A stretch of DNA of 12,932 nucleotides. Origin: JAVBKA01 sp031546715 (GTDB taxonomy: Bacteria; Bacillota; Clostridia; Oscillospirales; UBA929). The position numbers and the translations under genes are program-made. The notes under the pieces are model-generated. The model saw only the letters and a list, made by a program, of their open reading frames with translations, was not told where the DNA came from and made no database searches. The stretch lies in the NCBI GenBank assembly GCA_031546715.1, contig JAVBKA010000170.1, positions 1 through 12,932 of the forward strand. The letters run 5' to 3'. Numbering within the stretch: position 1 is the first letter of the stretch; the number at the start of each line of letters is the position of its first letter. This document shows, one piece after another, positions 1 through 6,999 of this stretch.

Positions 1-259
1 TAATGGATTTAGAAATACGGGGCAGGTCTTGATAGACTACCCGACCTGCACCGATATTAGTATGACCGACTTCGCTATTGCCCATCTGTCCCTCTGGTAA
101 GCCAACGTCTAAGCCGCTTGCCGAAAGTGTTGTGTTAGGGCATTCAGCAAAAAGCTTATCGAGCACAGGTTGATTGGCAAGGGTCATGCTATTGGTTTCA
201 GATGCGGGAGCAAGACCATAGCCATCCATGATGATTAGGACGATAGGTTGTTTTTTCAT
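1..259 (-). CDS. gpmI: 2,3-bisphosphoglycerate-independent phosphoglycerate mutase, N-terminal part (runs off the window)
   Basis: Interconverts 3- and 2-phosphoglycerate in lower glycolysis, in the cytoplasm. Only the first 86 codons are present; the gene continues past the left edge. The visible part opens with MKKQPIVLIIMDGYG, whose D12 is a metal ligand in this alkaline-phosphatase-like family. MGNSEVGHTNIGAGR follows, with S62 at the position of the phosphorylated catalytic serine. Both residues fall at the numbering known from the Bacillus enzyme, which supports this start. The ATG overlaps the tpiA stop (ATGA), so the two are probably translationally coupled. A weak AGGCGG lies about 8 nt upstream inside tpiA. 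It is the third gene of the pgk-tpiA-gpmI operon. Confidence 0.95.
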   Translation of the reverse strand, partial: MKKQPIVLIIMDGYGLAPASETNSMTLANQPVLDKLFAECPNTTLSASGLDVGLPEGQMGNSEVGHTNIGAGRVVYQDLPRISKSI

Positions 260-1026
260 TGGTTAGCCGCCTGAATAATCGCTGAGAAGTCATCAGGCTT
301 AAGGGATGCGCCACCGATGAGACCTCCGTCAACGTCAGGTTGGGCGAGGAGTTCGCGAGCGTTAGCTGCGTTCATTGAGCCGCCGTATTGAATGGTTACA
401 CTGCGGGCAATTCGTGCGCCAAATTGCGCTCTGATTGTGGCACGGATAAACTCGCAAACCTCTTGTGCTTGCTCGGCAGTTGCTGTACGTCCTGTGCCGA
501 TTGCCCAGACTGGTTCATTGGCAAATACAACATGTCTCATGTTTTCAGCGGTGATTTCAGACAGTGCGGCACGGACTTGAAGTGCAACGACTTCCAAGGT
601 TATGTTCATATCACGCTGTTCAAGCGTTTCACCCACACAAATAATGGGGCGGAGGTTGTTTTCCAGAGCTAGTTTAACCTTTTTATTAACAATAGCGTCT
701 GTTTCGCCGAAGAACTGACGGCGTTCTGAGTGACCGATGATGACGTACTTAACGCCTGCGTCTGCAATCATAGCAGCGGAAACTTCGCCTGTAAATGCGC
801 CGGAGGTTTCTTGATACATATTTTGCGCACCCACAGAAATGCGGGCTTCCTTTACGGATTTTACAGCAGTTGTAATATCAATAAAGGGAACGCAGACCAC
901 GACCTCGCACCAGCGAACGCGTGAAATCTTTTGCTTTAAAGCGTCAAGAAGCGTACGTGTTTCAGACGGAGTTTTATTCATTTTCCAGTTTCCGGCAATA
1001 ATTGTCTTGCGGTATCTTCTATTCAT
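256..1026 (-). CDS. tpiA: Triose-phosphate isomerase
   Basis: Interconverts dihydroxyacetone phosphate and glyceraldehyde 3-phosphate. At 256 aa it has the usual family length and is a single TIM barrel. N13 and K15 lie in AGNWKMN, the catalytic His is H99 in IIGHSERR, and the catalytic Glu is E171 in ANEPVWAIGTG. The phosphate-binding segments YGGSM (214-218) and GGLIGGASL (234-242) are present. The family signature normally reads YEPVWAIGTG; here the Tyr before the catalytic Glu is Asn170 (codon AAT, one base from TAT). That Tyr helps hold flexible loop 6 open, so the change is unusual, though everything else looks functional. An AAGGGAG ribosome site sits 6 nt before the ATG. It lies 47 bp after pgk and overlaps gpmI by 4 bp. 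Confidence 0.97.
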   Translation of the reverse strand: MNRRYRKTIIAGNWKMNKTPSETRTLLDALKQKISRVRWCEVVVCVPFIDITTAVKSVKEARISVGAQNMYQETSGAFTGEVSAAMIADAGVKYVIIGHSERRQFFGETDAIVNKKVKLALENNLRPIICVGETLEQRDMNITLEVVALQVRAALSEITAENMRHVVFANEPVWAIGTGRTATAEQAQEVCEFIRATIRAQFGARIARSVTIQYGGSMNAANARELLAQPDVDGGLIGGASLKPDDFSAIIQAANQ

Positions 1027-1073
1027 ATGAATCTCCCTTCAAAAAACTGATTATTTCTTTTGTTTATTAACGT

Positions 1074-2264
1074 TTACTTATTCAGTAAGCAGTCAATTCC
1101 TGGTAAAACCAGACCTTCTAAATACTCAAGGGATGCACCGCCGCCAGTGCTGATGTGTGTCATTTTATCAGCATAACCAAGCTGTTCAACTGCCGCAGCA
1201 CTGTCGCCGCCGCCGATGATGCTGACTGCGTTGCTCTCGGCAATTGCTTTCGCAACGGCCTTTGTGCCTATAGCGAATTTCTCAAATTCAAAAACGCCCA
1301 TAGGTCCGTTCCAGACCACAGTTCCAGCGTCCTTTAATGCGTTAGAAAACAGCTCGATTGTAGATGGACCAATGTCAAGTCCCATAAGGTCGGCGGGGAT
1401 ATCAACGGACTTGCAAACCTGCGGCTCTGCGTCTGCACCGAAATGGTCAGCGCAGGTGTTGTCAATGGGGAGCAGGAAGCTGACGTTCTTAGTCTTTGCT
1501 TTGTTAATCATTTCTAGAGCGTAATCAAGCTTATCTTCTTCAAATCTGGAGTTGCCGATGTTATGCCCCTCAGCTTTTAAGAAGGTGTACGCCATTGCGC
1601 CGCCGATGATGATAGTGTCGCATTTTTCAAGGAGGTTGTTAATAACGCCGATTTTATCGGAAACCTTTGCGCCGCCGAGAATTGCAACAAATGGACGCTT
1701 AGGGTCGTCAAGAGCTTTGCCCATAATATCGATTTCTTTTTGGATAAGATATCCGCAGACAGCAGGTAAATAGTCTGCAACACCAGCAGTTGAAGCGTGG
1801 GCACGGTGTGAGGTTCCAAATGCGTCATTTACAAATATTTCTGCCAAGGAAGCAAGGCTTTTTGCAAATTCAGGCTTGTTTTTTTCCTCTTCGGCGTGGA
1901 AACGTACGTTTTCCAGCAAAATGATTTCGCCATCTTTTAAAGCTGCGGCTTTTGCCTTGGCATCGTCACCAATAACGTCTGCGCACATGACAACAGGTTT
2001 GCCTAAAAGCTCGGTCAAACGCTTTGCAATAGGTGCCAGAGAGTATTTCTTGTTAAATTCGCCCTTTGGACGACCTAAGTGTGAGCAGAGAATAACCTTT
2101 GCATTGTGTTCAACCAGATATCGAATTGTGGGCAAGGACTCAACAATTCTCTTATCAGCAGTAATATTGCCGCTTTCATCTTGCGGTACATTAAAATCGC
2201 AACGTACGAGTACTTTTTTGCCAGTTACATCAATGTTTTATACGCCTTTTTTTTGAATTTGCAT
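1074..2264 (-). CDS. pgk: Phosphoglycerate kinase, reading frame broken by an in-frame TAA at codon 9 (possible pseudogene)
   Basis: Transfers phosphate from 1,3-bisphosphoglycerate to ADP, giving ATP and 3-phosphoglycerate. Read from the ATG at 2264 (GGAGG 8 nt upstream) the frame has 396 codons, the family's normal length. It carries RCDFNVP (21-27), SHLGRPKG, GGAKVSDKIGVI, WNGPMGVFE, GGGDSAAAVEQLG and ISTGGGAS. Codon 9 is TAA: the frame reads MQIQKKGV, stop, NIDVTGKKVLVRCDF. The next standard start in frame is a TTG at 2135 (codon 44) with no convincing ribosome site. A 353-aa product from there would lack the substrate-binding RCDFNVP segment. No other lesion is visible. This may be a base error, a recent nonsense mutation, or an initiation or recoding oddity. 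First gene of the operon, with its own promoter. Confidence 0.9.
2238..2240 (-). other. In-frame TAA stop inside the pgk 5' coding region
   Basis: On the minus strand the codons run GTA TAA AAC ATT GAT, in register between the pgk ATG (2264) and the conserved NIDVTGKKVLVRCDF segment. At this point the family usually has Lys, Glu or Arg, so one base change (AAA or GAA to TAA) accounts for it. An A8 run lies just upstream, but an indel there would shift the frame rather than create this stop. TAA also ends pgk itself, proB, degV and tmcAL, so it is a real stop codon in this genome. Confidence 0.9.
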
Positions 2265-2307
2265 ACGTTTTTCCTCCAAGATAGATTTGTGGAAACTAAC
2301 CTATAAA

Positions 2308-2385
2308 TTGCAAAAAATGATATACGGTAAAACATAATCTTTCGTAAGAAAGTCCATGAATTAATCCTAGTATATCATTTTGCAA
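2308..2385. repeat. Imperfect 16-bp inverted repeat flanking the pgk transcription start
   Basis: The arms are 2308-2325 (TTGCAAAAAATGATATAC) and 2370-2385 (GTATATCATTTTGCAA). They are complementary over 16 bp apart from two extra A residues in the first arm. One arm overlaps the -10 and spacer of the pgk promoter; the other lies in the leader around +40 to +55. This suits a paired operator. It could also fold as RNA only if transcripts enter from degV upstream. Confidence 0.5.
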
Positions 2386-2396
2386 GTAAAAAACAA
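2369..2396 (-). promoter_or_regulatory. SigA-type promoter of the pgk operon
   Basis: The minus strand shows TTGTTT (2391-2396), a 16-nt spacer and TATACT (2369-2374). A start near 2362 would give a leader of about 98 nt before the pgk ATG. The leader contains a small hairpin (CTTTC/GAAAG, 2339-2352) and one arm of a larger inverted repeat. The -10 is a good match; the -35 is weak. Confidence 0.55.
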
Positions 2397-2402
2397 GTAA
2401 AA

Positions 2403-2428
2403 TTAAGGAAAATTCACACTTTCTTTAA
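2403..2428 (-). terminator. Possible weak terminator after degV
   Basis: Downstream of the degV stop the arms TTAAAGAAA and TTTCCTTAA pair with one A-C mismatch around an 8-nt loop, followed by TTTT on the minus strand. The stem is AT-rich, so read-through into the pgk operon is plausible. Confidence 0.3.
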
Positions 2429-2456
2429 TTTATACAAATTTCTGGTGAATTACAGC

Positions 2457-3368
2457 TTATAGTTGGTGATTTTTAAACCAGTCAGACTCCTCGGGTACAA
2501 ACTCAGCACCGTAGAATACAAAGCCCATAGTTTCGCTACCGCAGTTAGTTGTGACAGCACTTCCGATAGGATGGCGGACAACTGCCTTTGGGTGCATAGC
2601 GTCAATAATCTGATTTTCGGCGGCTTGAATTTCTTCCTCTGGATTGTCTGTGTATAAAAGATAGACAATTTGCTCGCTTGGGTTCTTAATCAGCTTTTTA
2701 GTATGCTCAACAGCCTTGGGAATAAGGTTCTTTTCGCCTCTGATTTTGTCAATTGGACCAATAAATCCGTCTTTAGCAAGCAAAATAGGTCTGACACCCA
2801 ACGCTTCGCCTACAAATGCAGACATTCCGCTGATTCGTCCGCTTTTTTTCATTTGCTTTAGCGAGTACACCCAGACCACGGCGCAGGCGCAGGCGATTTT
2901 TTTCTTTAGTGCCTTCAAAACTTCGTCAAAGCTAGCTCCTTTTTCCACCAGCTCCGCACATTCTAAAAGCATTCTGCCGTAAATAACGGTATACGCTCTG
3001 GAATCAACAATTTCAATTGTTAAAGCATTGGGATGGTCGCCTAAGAAAATGTCCTTTGCAATGTTTGCAACCTGCGTTACGCTGCTGGCCGAATTACTGA
3101 CGCAAAGACAGATAACATGGGTGTAGCCGCTTTTCAAAGCGTTTTCATATGCTTCCAGCCAAAGATCGGGAGGTGCCATTGAGGTTGAAAGCTCGGCATT
3201 AGAGTCCTTCAACAGCTTCCAGTAATCTTCGCGGTTGACTTCAAAGACATCCTTTTTAATGACGCCGTTAATATGTATACTTGTAGGAATTATCGTAATT
3301 GGCTTGCCTTTAATCTGCTCAAGAGTTAGGTCACAGGGAGTATCAGCAAGAAAACATATTTTATCCAT
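2457..3368 (-). CDS. DegV family fatty-acid-binding protein
   Basis: DegV proteins bind a fatty acid. Some serve as FakB subunits that present it to the kinase FakA, but this one's role is not established here. The product is 303 aa. It opens with ICFLADTPCDLT, a variant of the usual DS.aDL motif, then has LSTSMAPPD and CVSNSASS, which match the two Ser/Thr loops that hold the fatty-acid carboxylate. VDSRAYTVIYGRM and MKKSGRISG follow. The start at 3368 is preferred because AAAGGAG lies just upstream. The frame is open 32 codons further, but that extension has no ribosome site, overlaps the promoter and reads like non-coding AT-rich DNA. It lies upstream of pgk on the same strand but has its own promoter. 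Confidence 0.88.
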   Translation of the reverse strand: MDKICFLADTPCDLTLEQIKGKPITIIPTSIHINGVIKKDVFEVNREDYWKLLKDSNAELSTSMAPPDLWLEAYENALKSGYTHVICLCVSNSASSVTQVANIAKDIFLGDHPNALTIEIVDSRAYTVIYGRMLLECAELVEKGASFDEVLKALKKKIACACAVVWVYSLKQMKKSGRISGMSAFVGEALGVRPILLAKDGFIGPIDKIRGEKNLIPKAVEHTKKLIKNPSEQIVYLLYTDNPEEEIQAAENQIIDAMHPKAVVRHPIGSAVTTNCGSETMGFVFYGAEFVPEESDWFKNHQL

Positions 3369-3435
3369 TTGAGCGTCTCCTTTCGAATTATGCAAGAGTA
3401 TTAGGTTGAATATGCAAAAATAATACTGCGACTGT

Positions 3436-3464
3436 ATTATATATGATGTTTTATATTTTTTCAA
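3436..3464 (-). promoter_or_regulatory. SigA-type promoter of degV
   Basis: The minus strand has TTGAAA (3459-3464), a 17-nt spacer and a consensus TATAAT (3436-3441). The predicted start is near 3429, about 60 nt before the ATG. A 7-bp inverted repeat, AGTATTA/TAATACT (3397-3403 and 3421-3427), lies just after the start and could be an operator. Confidence 0.7.
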
Positions 3465-3558
3465 TGCTTTACGGTAATTTTGGTGGAGATTTTATTTGAG
3501 GGGAGTGAGGGTTGAGGATATTCAAAGTGTAATTTTTGCGTCCAGACCATTTGCGTTA

Positions 3559-3587
3559 TTGCATTATAGACAATTTTAGTATATAAT
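3559..3587 (+). promoter_or_regulatory. SigA-type promoter of the proBA operon
   Basis: TTGCAT (3559-3564), a 17-nt spacer and a consensus TATAAT (3582-3587) precede proB. A start near 3594 leaves a leader of under 30 nt. That is too short for a T-box or riboswitch, so any proline control is probably at the enzyme or by a DNA-binding regulator. Confidence 0.6.
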
Positions 3588-3621
3588 TTCTGCTAATACA
3601 TATGGTAAAGGCTGTGAGTAA

Positions 3622-4419
3622 ATGACATATAAAAGAATTGTTGTTAAGGTTGGTACATCCACGCTGACCCATGATAACGGACGCATGAATTATGAGCGCA
3701 TGGAAAAGCTTGTCAGAACCTTGTGCGACCTTCAAAATCGGGATTTAGAGGTAATCCTAGTAACCTCTGGGGCAATTGCGGCAGGAGTTTCACGAATATC
3801 TTTGCAGGAACGTCCTAAGGAGCTTCGAGCAAAGCAGGCAGTTGCGGCCATCGGTCAAGCGGTTTTAATGAATGTTTATGATAAAATAGCGGGGGAATAC
3901 GGCGTAAATGTCGCACAAATTTTGCTAACACGAGCGGATACTGACATCGCCGAACGCCGCCAAAACCTGACTGCCACAATGAGCACGTTGCTTGAGTGGG
4001 GCGTTTTGCCTATCGTCAATGAAAACGACTCCGTTTCACCCGAAGAAATTGAAAATATTCACAGTAAGATTTTTGGCGACAATGACACGCTTTCAGCCGT
4101 TGTAGCCCAACTAACAGGTGCAGATTTGCTTGTACTCCTCAGCGATATAGACGGACTGTACGACAAAAATCCGCAGACCAGTTCAGACGCTCAGCTTATA
4201 AGCGATGTTCACGAGATAAACGCCGAGCTACAAAGTATCGCTGGCGGTGCAGGCTCTAGCAGGGGAACAGGCGGAATGCTAACAAAGTTGTCCGCAGCGG
4301 AGATTGCGCTAAAAAACGGCTTTAGTATGATAATTGCCAATGGGAAAACCCCTGAAGTGTTATACGATATCGTGGCAGGGAAAAAAGTAGGAACTTTATT
4401 TTCAAGACTAGGAGATTAA
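3622..4419 (+). CDS. proB: Glutamate 5-kinase, short form without PUA domain
   Basis: Catalyses the first step of proline synthesis, phosphorylating L-glutamate to gamma-glutamyl phosphate with ATP. The 265-aa product is a lone amino-acid-kinase domain: VKVGTS with K9, VTSGAIAAG (47-55), PIVNENDSV (130-138), FGDND (151-155), LLSDIDGLYDKNP and the GTGGM loop (215-219). The C-terminal PUA domain of the roughly 367-aa E. coli enzyme is absent, as in several other bacteria. The ATG has only a modest AAAGG 10 nt upstream. proA starts 4 nt after the stop, and its AGGAG site lies inside the proB end. Confidence 0.96.
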   Translation: MTYKRIVVKVGTSTLTHDNGRMNYERMEKLVRTLCDLQNRDLEVILVTSGAIAAGVSRISLQERPKELRAKQAVAAIGQAVLMNVYDKIAGEYGVNVAQILLTRADTDIAERRQNLTATMSTLLEWGVLPIVNENDSVSPEEIENIHSKIFGDNDTLSAVVAQLTGADLLVLLSDIDGLYDKNPQTSSDAQLISDVHEINAELQSIAGGAGSSRGTGGMLTKLSAAEIALKNGFSMIIANGKTPEVLYDIVAGKKVGTLFSRLGD

Positions 4420-4423
4420 TACG

Positions 4424-5671
4424 ATGACGGTTAGTGAAATTGCGCTTAAATGCAAGGAAGCCGCTGGAGAATTAAGACTTTGCAGTACAGAAAAGAAAAA
4501 CAAAGCACTGGACGAAATGAGAGCGGCGTTGAGAGACAGCTTTGACGATGTAATGGAAGCAAATGAGCTTGATATAGAACTTGCGCAAAAATCGGGACTA
4601 TCTGCCGCTATGATTGAACGTCTAACGCTGACATTGAATAGATTTTTAGACTTACCAGCGACGTTTACTGAAATAATGGCAATGCCAGACCCAATTGGGG
4701 TAACGGAAAGTGCTTCTATACAGCCCAACGGGCTGGAAATCGCCCTTAAGCGTGTGCCTCTGGGAACAATCGGTATTATTTACGAATCCCGCCCCAATGT
4801 GACAGTGGACGCCGCTGCGCTGTGTATAAAGTCAGGAAATGCGGTGTTGCTCAGAGGTGGCAAGGAGGCTATCAACACCAATAAAGCCATTGTTACCGCC
4901 TTGAGGCAAGGACTTGAGAACGCCGGACTTCCGTCAAATTGCGTATGCCTGATTGAAGATACCTCTCGTGAGTCTGCCAATGAAATGATGGGTCTTACTG
5001 GGATTTTAGACGTTTTGATTCCCCGTGGCGGCGCAGGATTGATAAAAAATGTAACAGAAAATTCTAAAGTGCCAATTATCGAAACGGGGGTGGGCGTGTG
5101 CCATACCTATGTTGACGATGAGGCGGATTTAAACATGGCTGTTGAGATTTCCTATAACGCTAAATGCTCACGCCCCTCGGTTTGCAATTCCATGGAAACC
5201 TTATTGGTCGCCAGAAGCATTGCCAATGTGTTTTTGCCTATGGTTAAGACACGTCTTGACAGCAAAAATGTCTTGTTGAGAGGCTGCCCTGAAACCATTG
5301 CCATTCTAGGCGATGAAGTGCAGACCGTTACAGAAGAAAACTATGCAACTGAGGAAAATGATTACATTTTGAACATCAGAGTAGTGGGCGGCATGTATCA
5401 GGCGTCAGCTCATATTGCGCGCTTCGGTACAAAGCACAGCGAAGCCATCGTCACGAAAAATTTGTTCACAGCGCAGCGGTTTATTGACAGAGTGGACGCT
5501 GCTTGCGTGTATGTGAACGCTTCAACACGGTTTACTGATGGCGGTGAGTTTGGTTTAGGCGCAGAAATCGGCATCTCAACCCAAAAACTTCACGCGCGAG
5601 GTCCAATGGGACTAAAACAGCTCACCAGTACAAAATATGTGATTCGAGGAGAAGGGCAAGTAAGAACTTAG
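4424..5671 (+). CDS. proA: Gamma-glutamyl phosphate reductase (glutamate-5-semialdehyde dehydrogenase)
   Basis: Catalyses the second step of proline synthesis, the NADPH-dependent reduction of gamma-glutamyl phosphate to glutamate 5-semialdehyde. At 415 aa it has the normal length. Recognisable segments are VPLGTIGIIYESRPNVTVDA (111-130), LIPRGGAGLI, the catalytic Cys C254 in RPSVCNSMETLLV, NASTRFTDGGEFGLGAEIGI and ARGPMGLKQLTSTKYVIRG near the end. The AGGAG site 9 nt upstream and the 4-nt gap to proB point to one mRNA. The TAG stop overlaps the ribosome site of the next gene. proC, which completes the pathway, is not in the window. Confidence 0.97.
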   Translation: MTVSEIALKCKEAAGELRLCSTEKKNKALDEMRAALRDSFDDVMEANELDIELAQKSGLSAAMIERLTLTLNRFLDLPATFTEIMAMPDPIGVTESASIQPNGLEIALKRVPLGTIGIIYESRPNVTVDAAALCIKSGNAVLLRGGKEAINTNKAIVTALRQGLENAGLPSNCVCLIEDTSRESANEMMGLTGILDVLIPRGGAGLIKNVTENSKVPIIETGVGVCHTYVDDEADLNMAVEISYNAKCSRPSVCNSMETLLVARSIANVFLPMVKTRLDSKNVLLRGCPETIAILGDEVQTVTEENYATEENDYILNIRVVGGMYQASAHIARFGTKHSEAIVTKNLFTAQRFIDRVDAACVYVNASTRFTDGGEFGLGAEIGISTQKLHARGPMGLKQLTSTKYVIRGEGQVRT

Positions 5672-5681
5672 GAGGACTTTT

Positions 5682-6137
5682 TTGAGAAAGCTACTTATTA
5701 TTACCATAGCATTGGTAATGCTATTAACGGCGTGCAGTACCCCAAGCCAAAGCACAACCCCAAGTCAAAGCCCGTCCCCAACCCCATCCCAATCTAGCAC
5801 AGAGGAGAATAACGAAGTGAAAACAGCTACAGTTCAGACAATTACAGGCAGTGAGGCTCATGAAATTATTGAAAGCGACGAAGAATACACCCTTGTGGAC
5901 GTTCGCACCACCGAGGAGTATGCCGAGGGTCACATTGAGGGCGCAATATTAATCCCCGATACAGATATTGCAAAACTTAGCGAGAGCTTGCTTCCAGACA
6001 AAGACGCTAAAATTTTGATTTATTGCCGAAGCGGAAAAAGAAGCTCAGGGGCTGCCAAGGTTTTAGCCGAGCTTGGGTACACTGATGTGTACGACTTTGG
6101 CGGTATAATCGACTGGAAGTATGAAGTAGTTAAGTAG
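5682..6137 (+). CDS. Rhodanese-domain lipoprotein
   Basis: A 151-aa protein predicted to be anchored outside the cytoplasmic membrane. A signal peptide with lipobox LTAC puts the lipidated Cys at residue 18. A Ser/Pro/Thr/Gln-rich linker (19-40) leads into one rhodanese domain (about 50-150). This has LVDVRTTEEYAEGHIEGA and the active loop CRSGKRS, whose C115 is the thiol that carries sulfur. The natural donor and acceptor are unknown; a redox or sulfur-transfer role at the cell surface is inference. The start is TTG, supported by an AGGAGG that overlaps the proA stop 6 nt away. It is probably co-transcribed with proBA, although no link to proline metabolism is evident. Confidence 0.9.
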   Translation: MRKLLIITIALVMLLTACSTPSQSTTPSQSPSPTPSQSSTEENNEVKTATVQTITGSEAHEIIESDEEYTLVDVRTTEEYAEGHIEGAILIPDTDIAKLSESLLPDKDAKILIYCRSGKRSSGAAKVLAELGYTDVYDFGGIIDWKYEVVK

Positions 6138-6157
6138 GAAGTACCGAGCTTCCACTG

Positions 6158-6889
6158 CTACACATACCGTCCAAGCTCTACAAAGGTGCGCCCTTTTCGG
6201 GACTCGCCACCGAGAGCCGTGATTTTAACCTTCCCCTTACCCTTGACAGAAATAACAGAGCCTGCTTCAAGCTTGCGGTCGGGCTTTTCGCAGGGCGTGT
6301 GGTCTACGGAAACTAAGCCCGCTTGTATCAGCTCGGCAGCAGTGCCTCTTGAAATACTAAAACCTTCTGACACAATAGCGTCCAGTCTGATTGACGCAAC
6401 GGTTACGGTTTTCAGCTCAAGATGTTCTTCAATGACAGGCAGCTCGCTAGGTGAAACCTTTGTCAAGGTTACGCCTACCCGTCCGATTTTTGTAATGCTT
6501 GTTTTGATGTAGTCCGCCAAGGTTGAAAGGCATACAAAGTATGCAGGAGAACCGTTGGCGATGATATCGCCGATAACCTCACGCTCGATGCCGAGAGCCA
6601 TCAGCGAGCCTAATATGTCTCGGTGGGTGATAACGTCCTCGGGTCTGTACTGCACCCGAAATGCGGTGAAAAGCTCGCTTTGCTCGTACCCACCCCAGTT
6701 TTCAGCTAGAAATATAGCGACGCACCGCTCGGCAGCCTCGTAGCCGCCGTCAAATACTAAATTCACATCCCTCCAGTGAGAGGACTGACGTATTAGCTCT
6801 TCTTTTTCAGCAGGAGTGAGAAATTTCGAGGCGGTCATGCCGATTTTAGCAGCACGAGCGGCAATGTCGTCAAAATGGCTAAGTAACAT
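6158..6889 (-). CDS. ylmH: YlmH-like S4-domain RNA-binding protein
   Basis: The YlmH family binds RNA or ribosomes and has been tied to cell-division loci and ribosome-associated quality control in Firmicutes. The 243-aa product has the usual N-terminal RRM-like region, with HRDILGSLMALGIEREVIGD. A C-terminal S4 domain follows from about residue 168 (RLDAIV, SRGTAAELIQAGLVSV, GSVISVKGKGK). I chose the ATG at 6889 over the one at 6895: AAAGGTGA lies at a normal 6-7 nt spacing from 6889 but almost touches 6895. No separate promoter is evident, and the gene begins within about 20 nt of the ackA terminator. It converges with the rhodanese gene across only 20 bp, with no clear terminator there. 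Confidence 0.88.
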   Translation of the reverse strand: MLLSHFDDIAARAAKIGMTASKFLTPAEKEELIRQSSHWRDVNLVFDGGYEAAERCVAIFLAENWGGYEQSELFTAFRVQYRPEDVITHRDILGSLMALGIEREVIGDIIANGSPAYFVCLSTLADYIKTSITKIGRVGVTLTKVSPSELPVIEEHLELKTVTVASIRLDAIVSEGFSISRGTAAELIQAGLVSVDHTPCEKPDRKLEAGSVISVKGKGKVKITALGGESRKGRTFVELGRYV

Positions 6890-6906
6890 ATGCATTCACC
6901 TTTAGT

Positions 6907-6962
6907 AAAAATCTAAGCCGCCCTGAGAAATGCTTAACTCAGCGTTTCAAAAAGGGCGGCTT
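6907..6962 (-). terminator. Rho-independent terminator of ackA, also in the ylmH leader
   Basis: A perfect 10-bp GC-rich stem (AAGCCGCCCT at 6915-6924, AGGGCGGCTT at 6953-6962) encloses further partial pairing (GAAATGC/GCGTTTC). On the minus strand it is followed by AGATTTTT, right next to the ylmH ribosome site. On the plus strand TTTTATTT follows, so it could also stop opposing transcripts. Confidence 0.85.
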
Positions 6963-6999
6963 TTATTTGAGATTAATATGAGATTAGCTTAGTCGGATA

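Noticed and set aside
1074..2135. Pgk starting at the TTG at 2135
   Set aside because: This is only the longest stop-free piece. It lacks the conserved N-terminus with RCDFNVP, which is plainly encoded upstream in the same frame.
2238..2240. Genome-wide reassignment of TAA as a sense codon
   Set aside because: TAA ends pgk, degV, proB, tmcAL and the AraC-phosphotransferase gene at the expected protein ends, so it is a working stop.
3369..3464. 32-codon N-terminal extension of DegV
   Set aside because: It covers the degV promoter, has no ribosome site and is not family-like; AAAGGAG supports the start at 3368.
5735..5800. Repeated CCCCAAGYCAAAGC stretches in the rhodanese gene as a tandem repeat element
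   Set aside because: They simply encode the low-complexity Ser/Pro/Gln linker after the lipobox.
6137..6153. GGAAG/CTTCC stem between the rhodanese gene and ylmH as a terminator
   Set aside because: Only 5 bp with no T-run; too weak to call.
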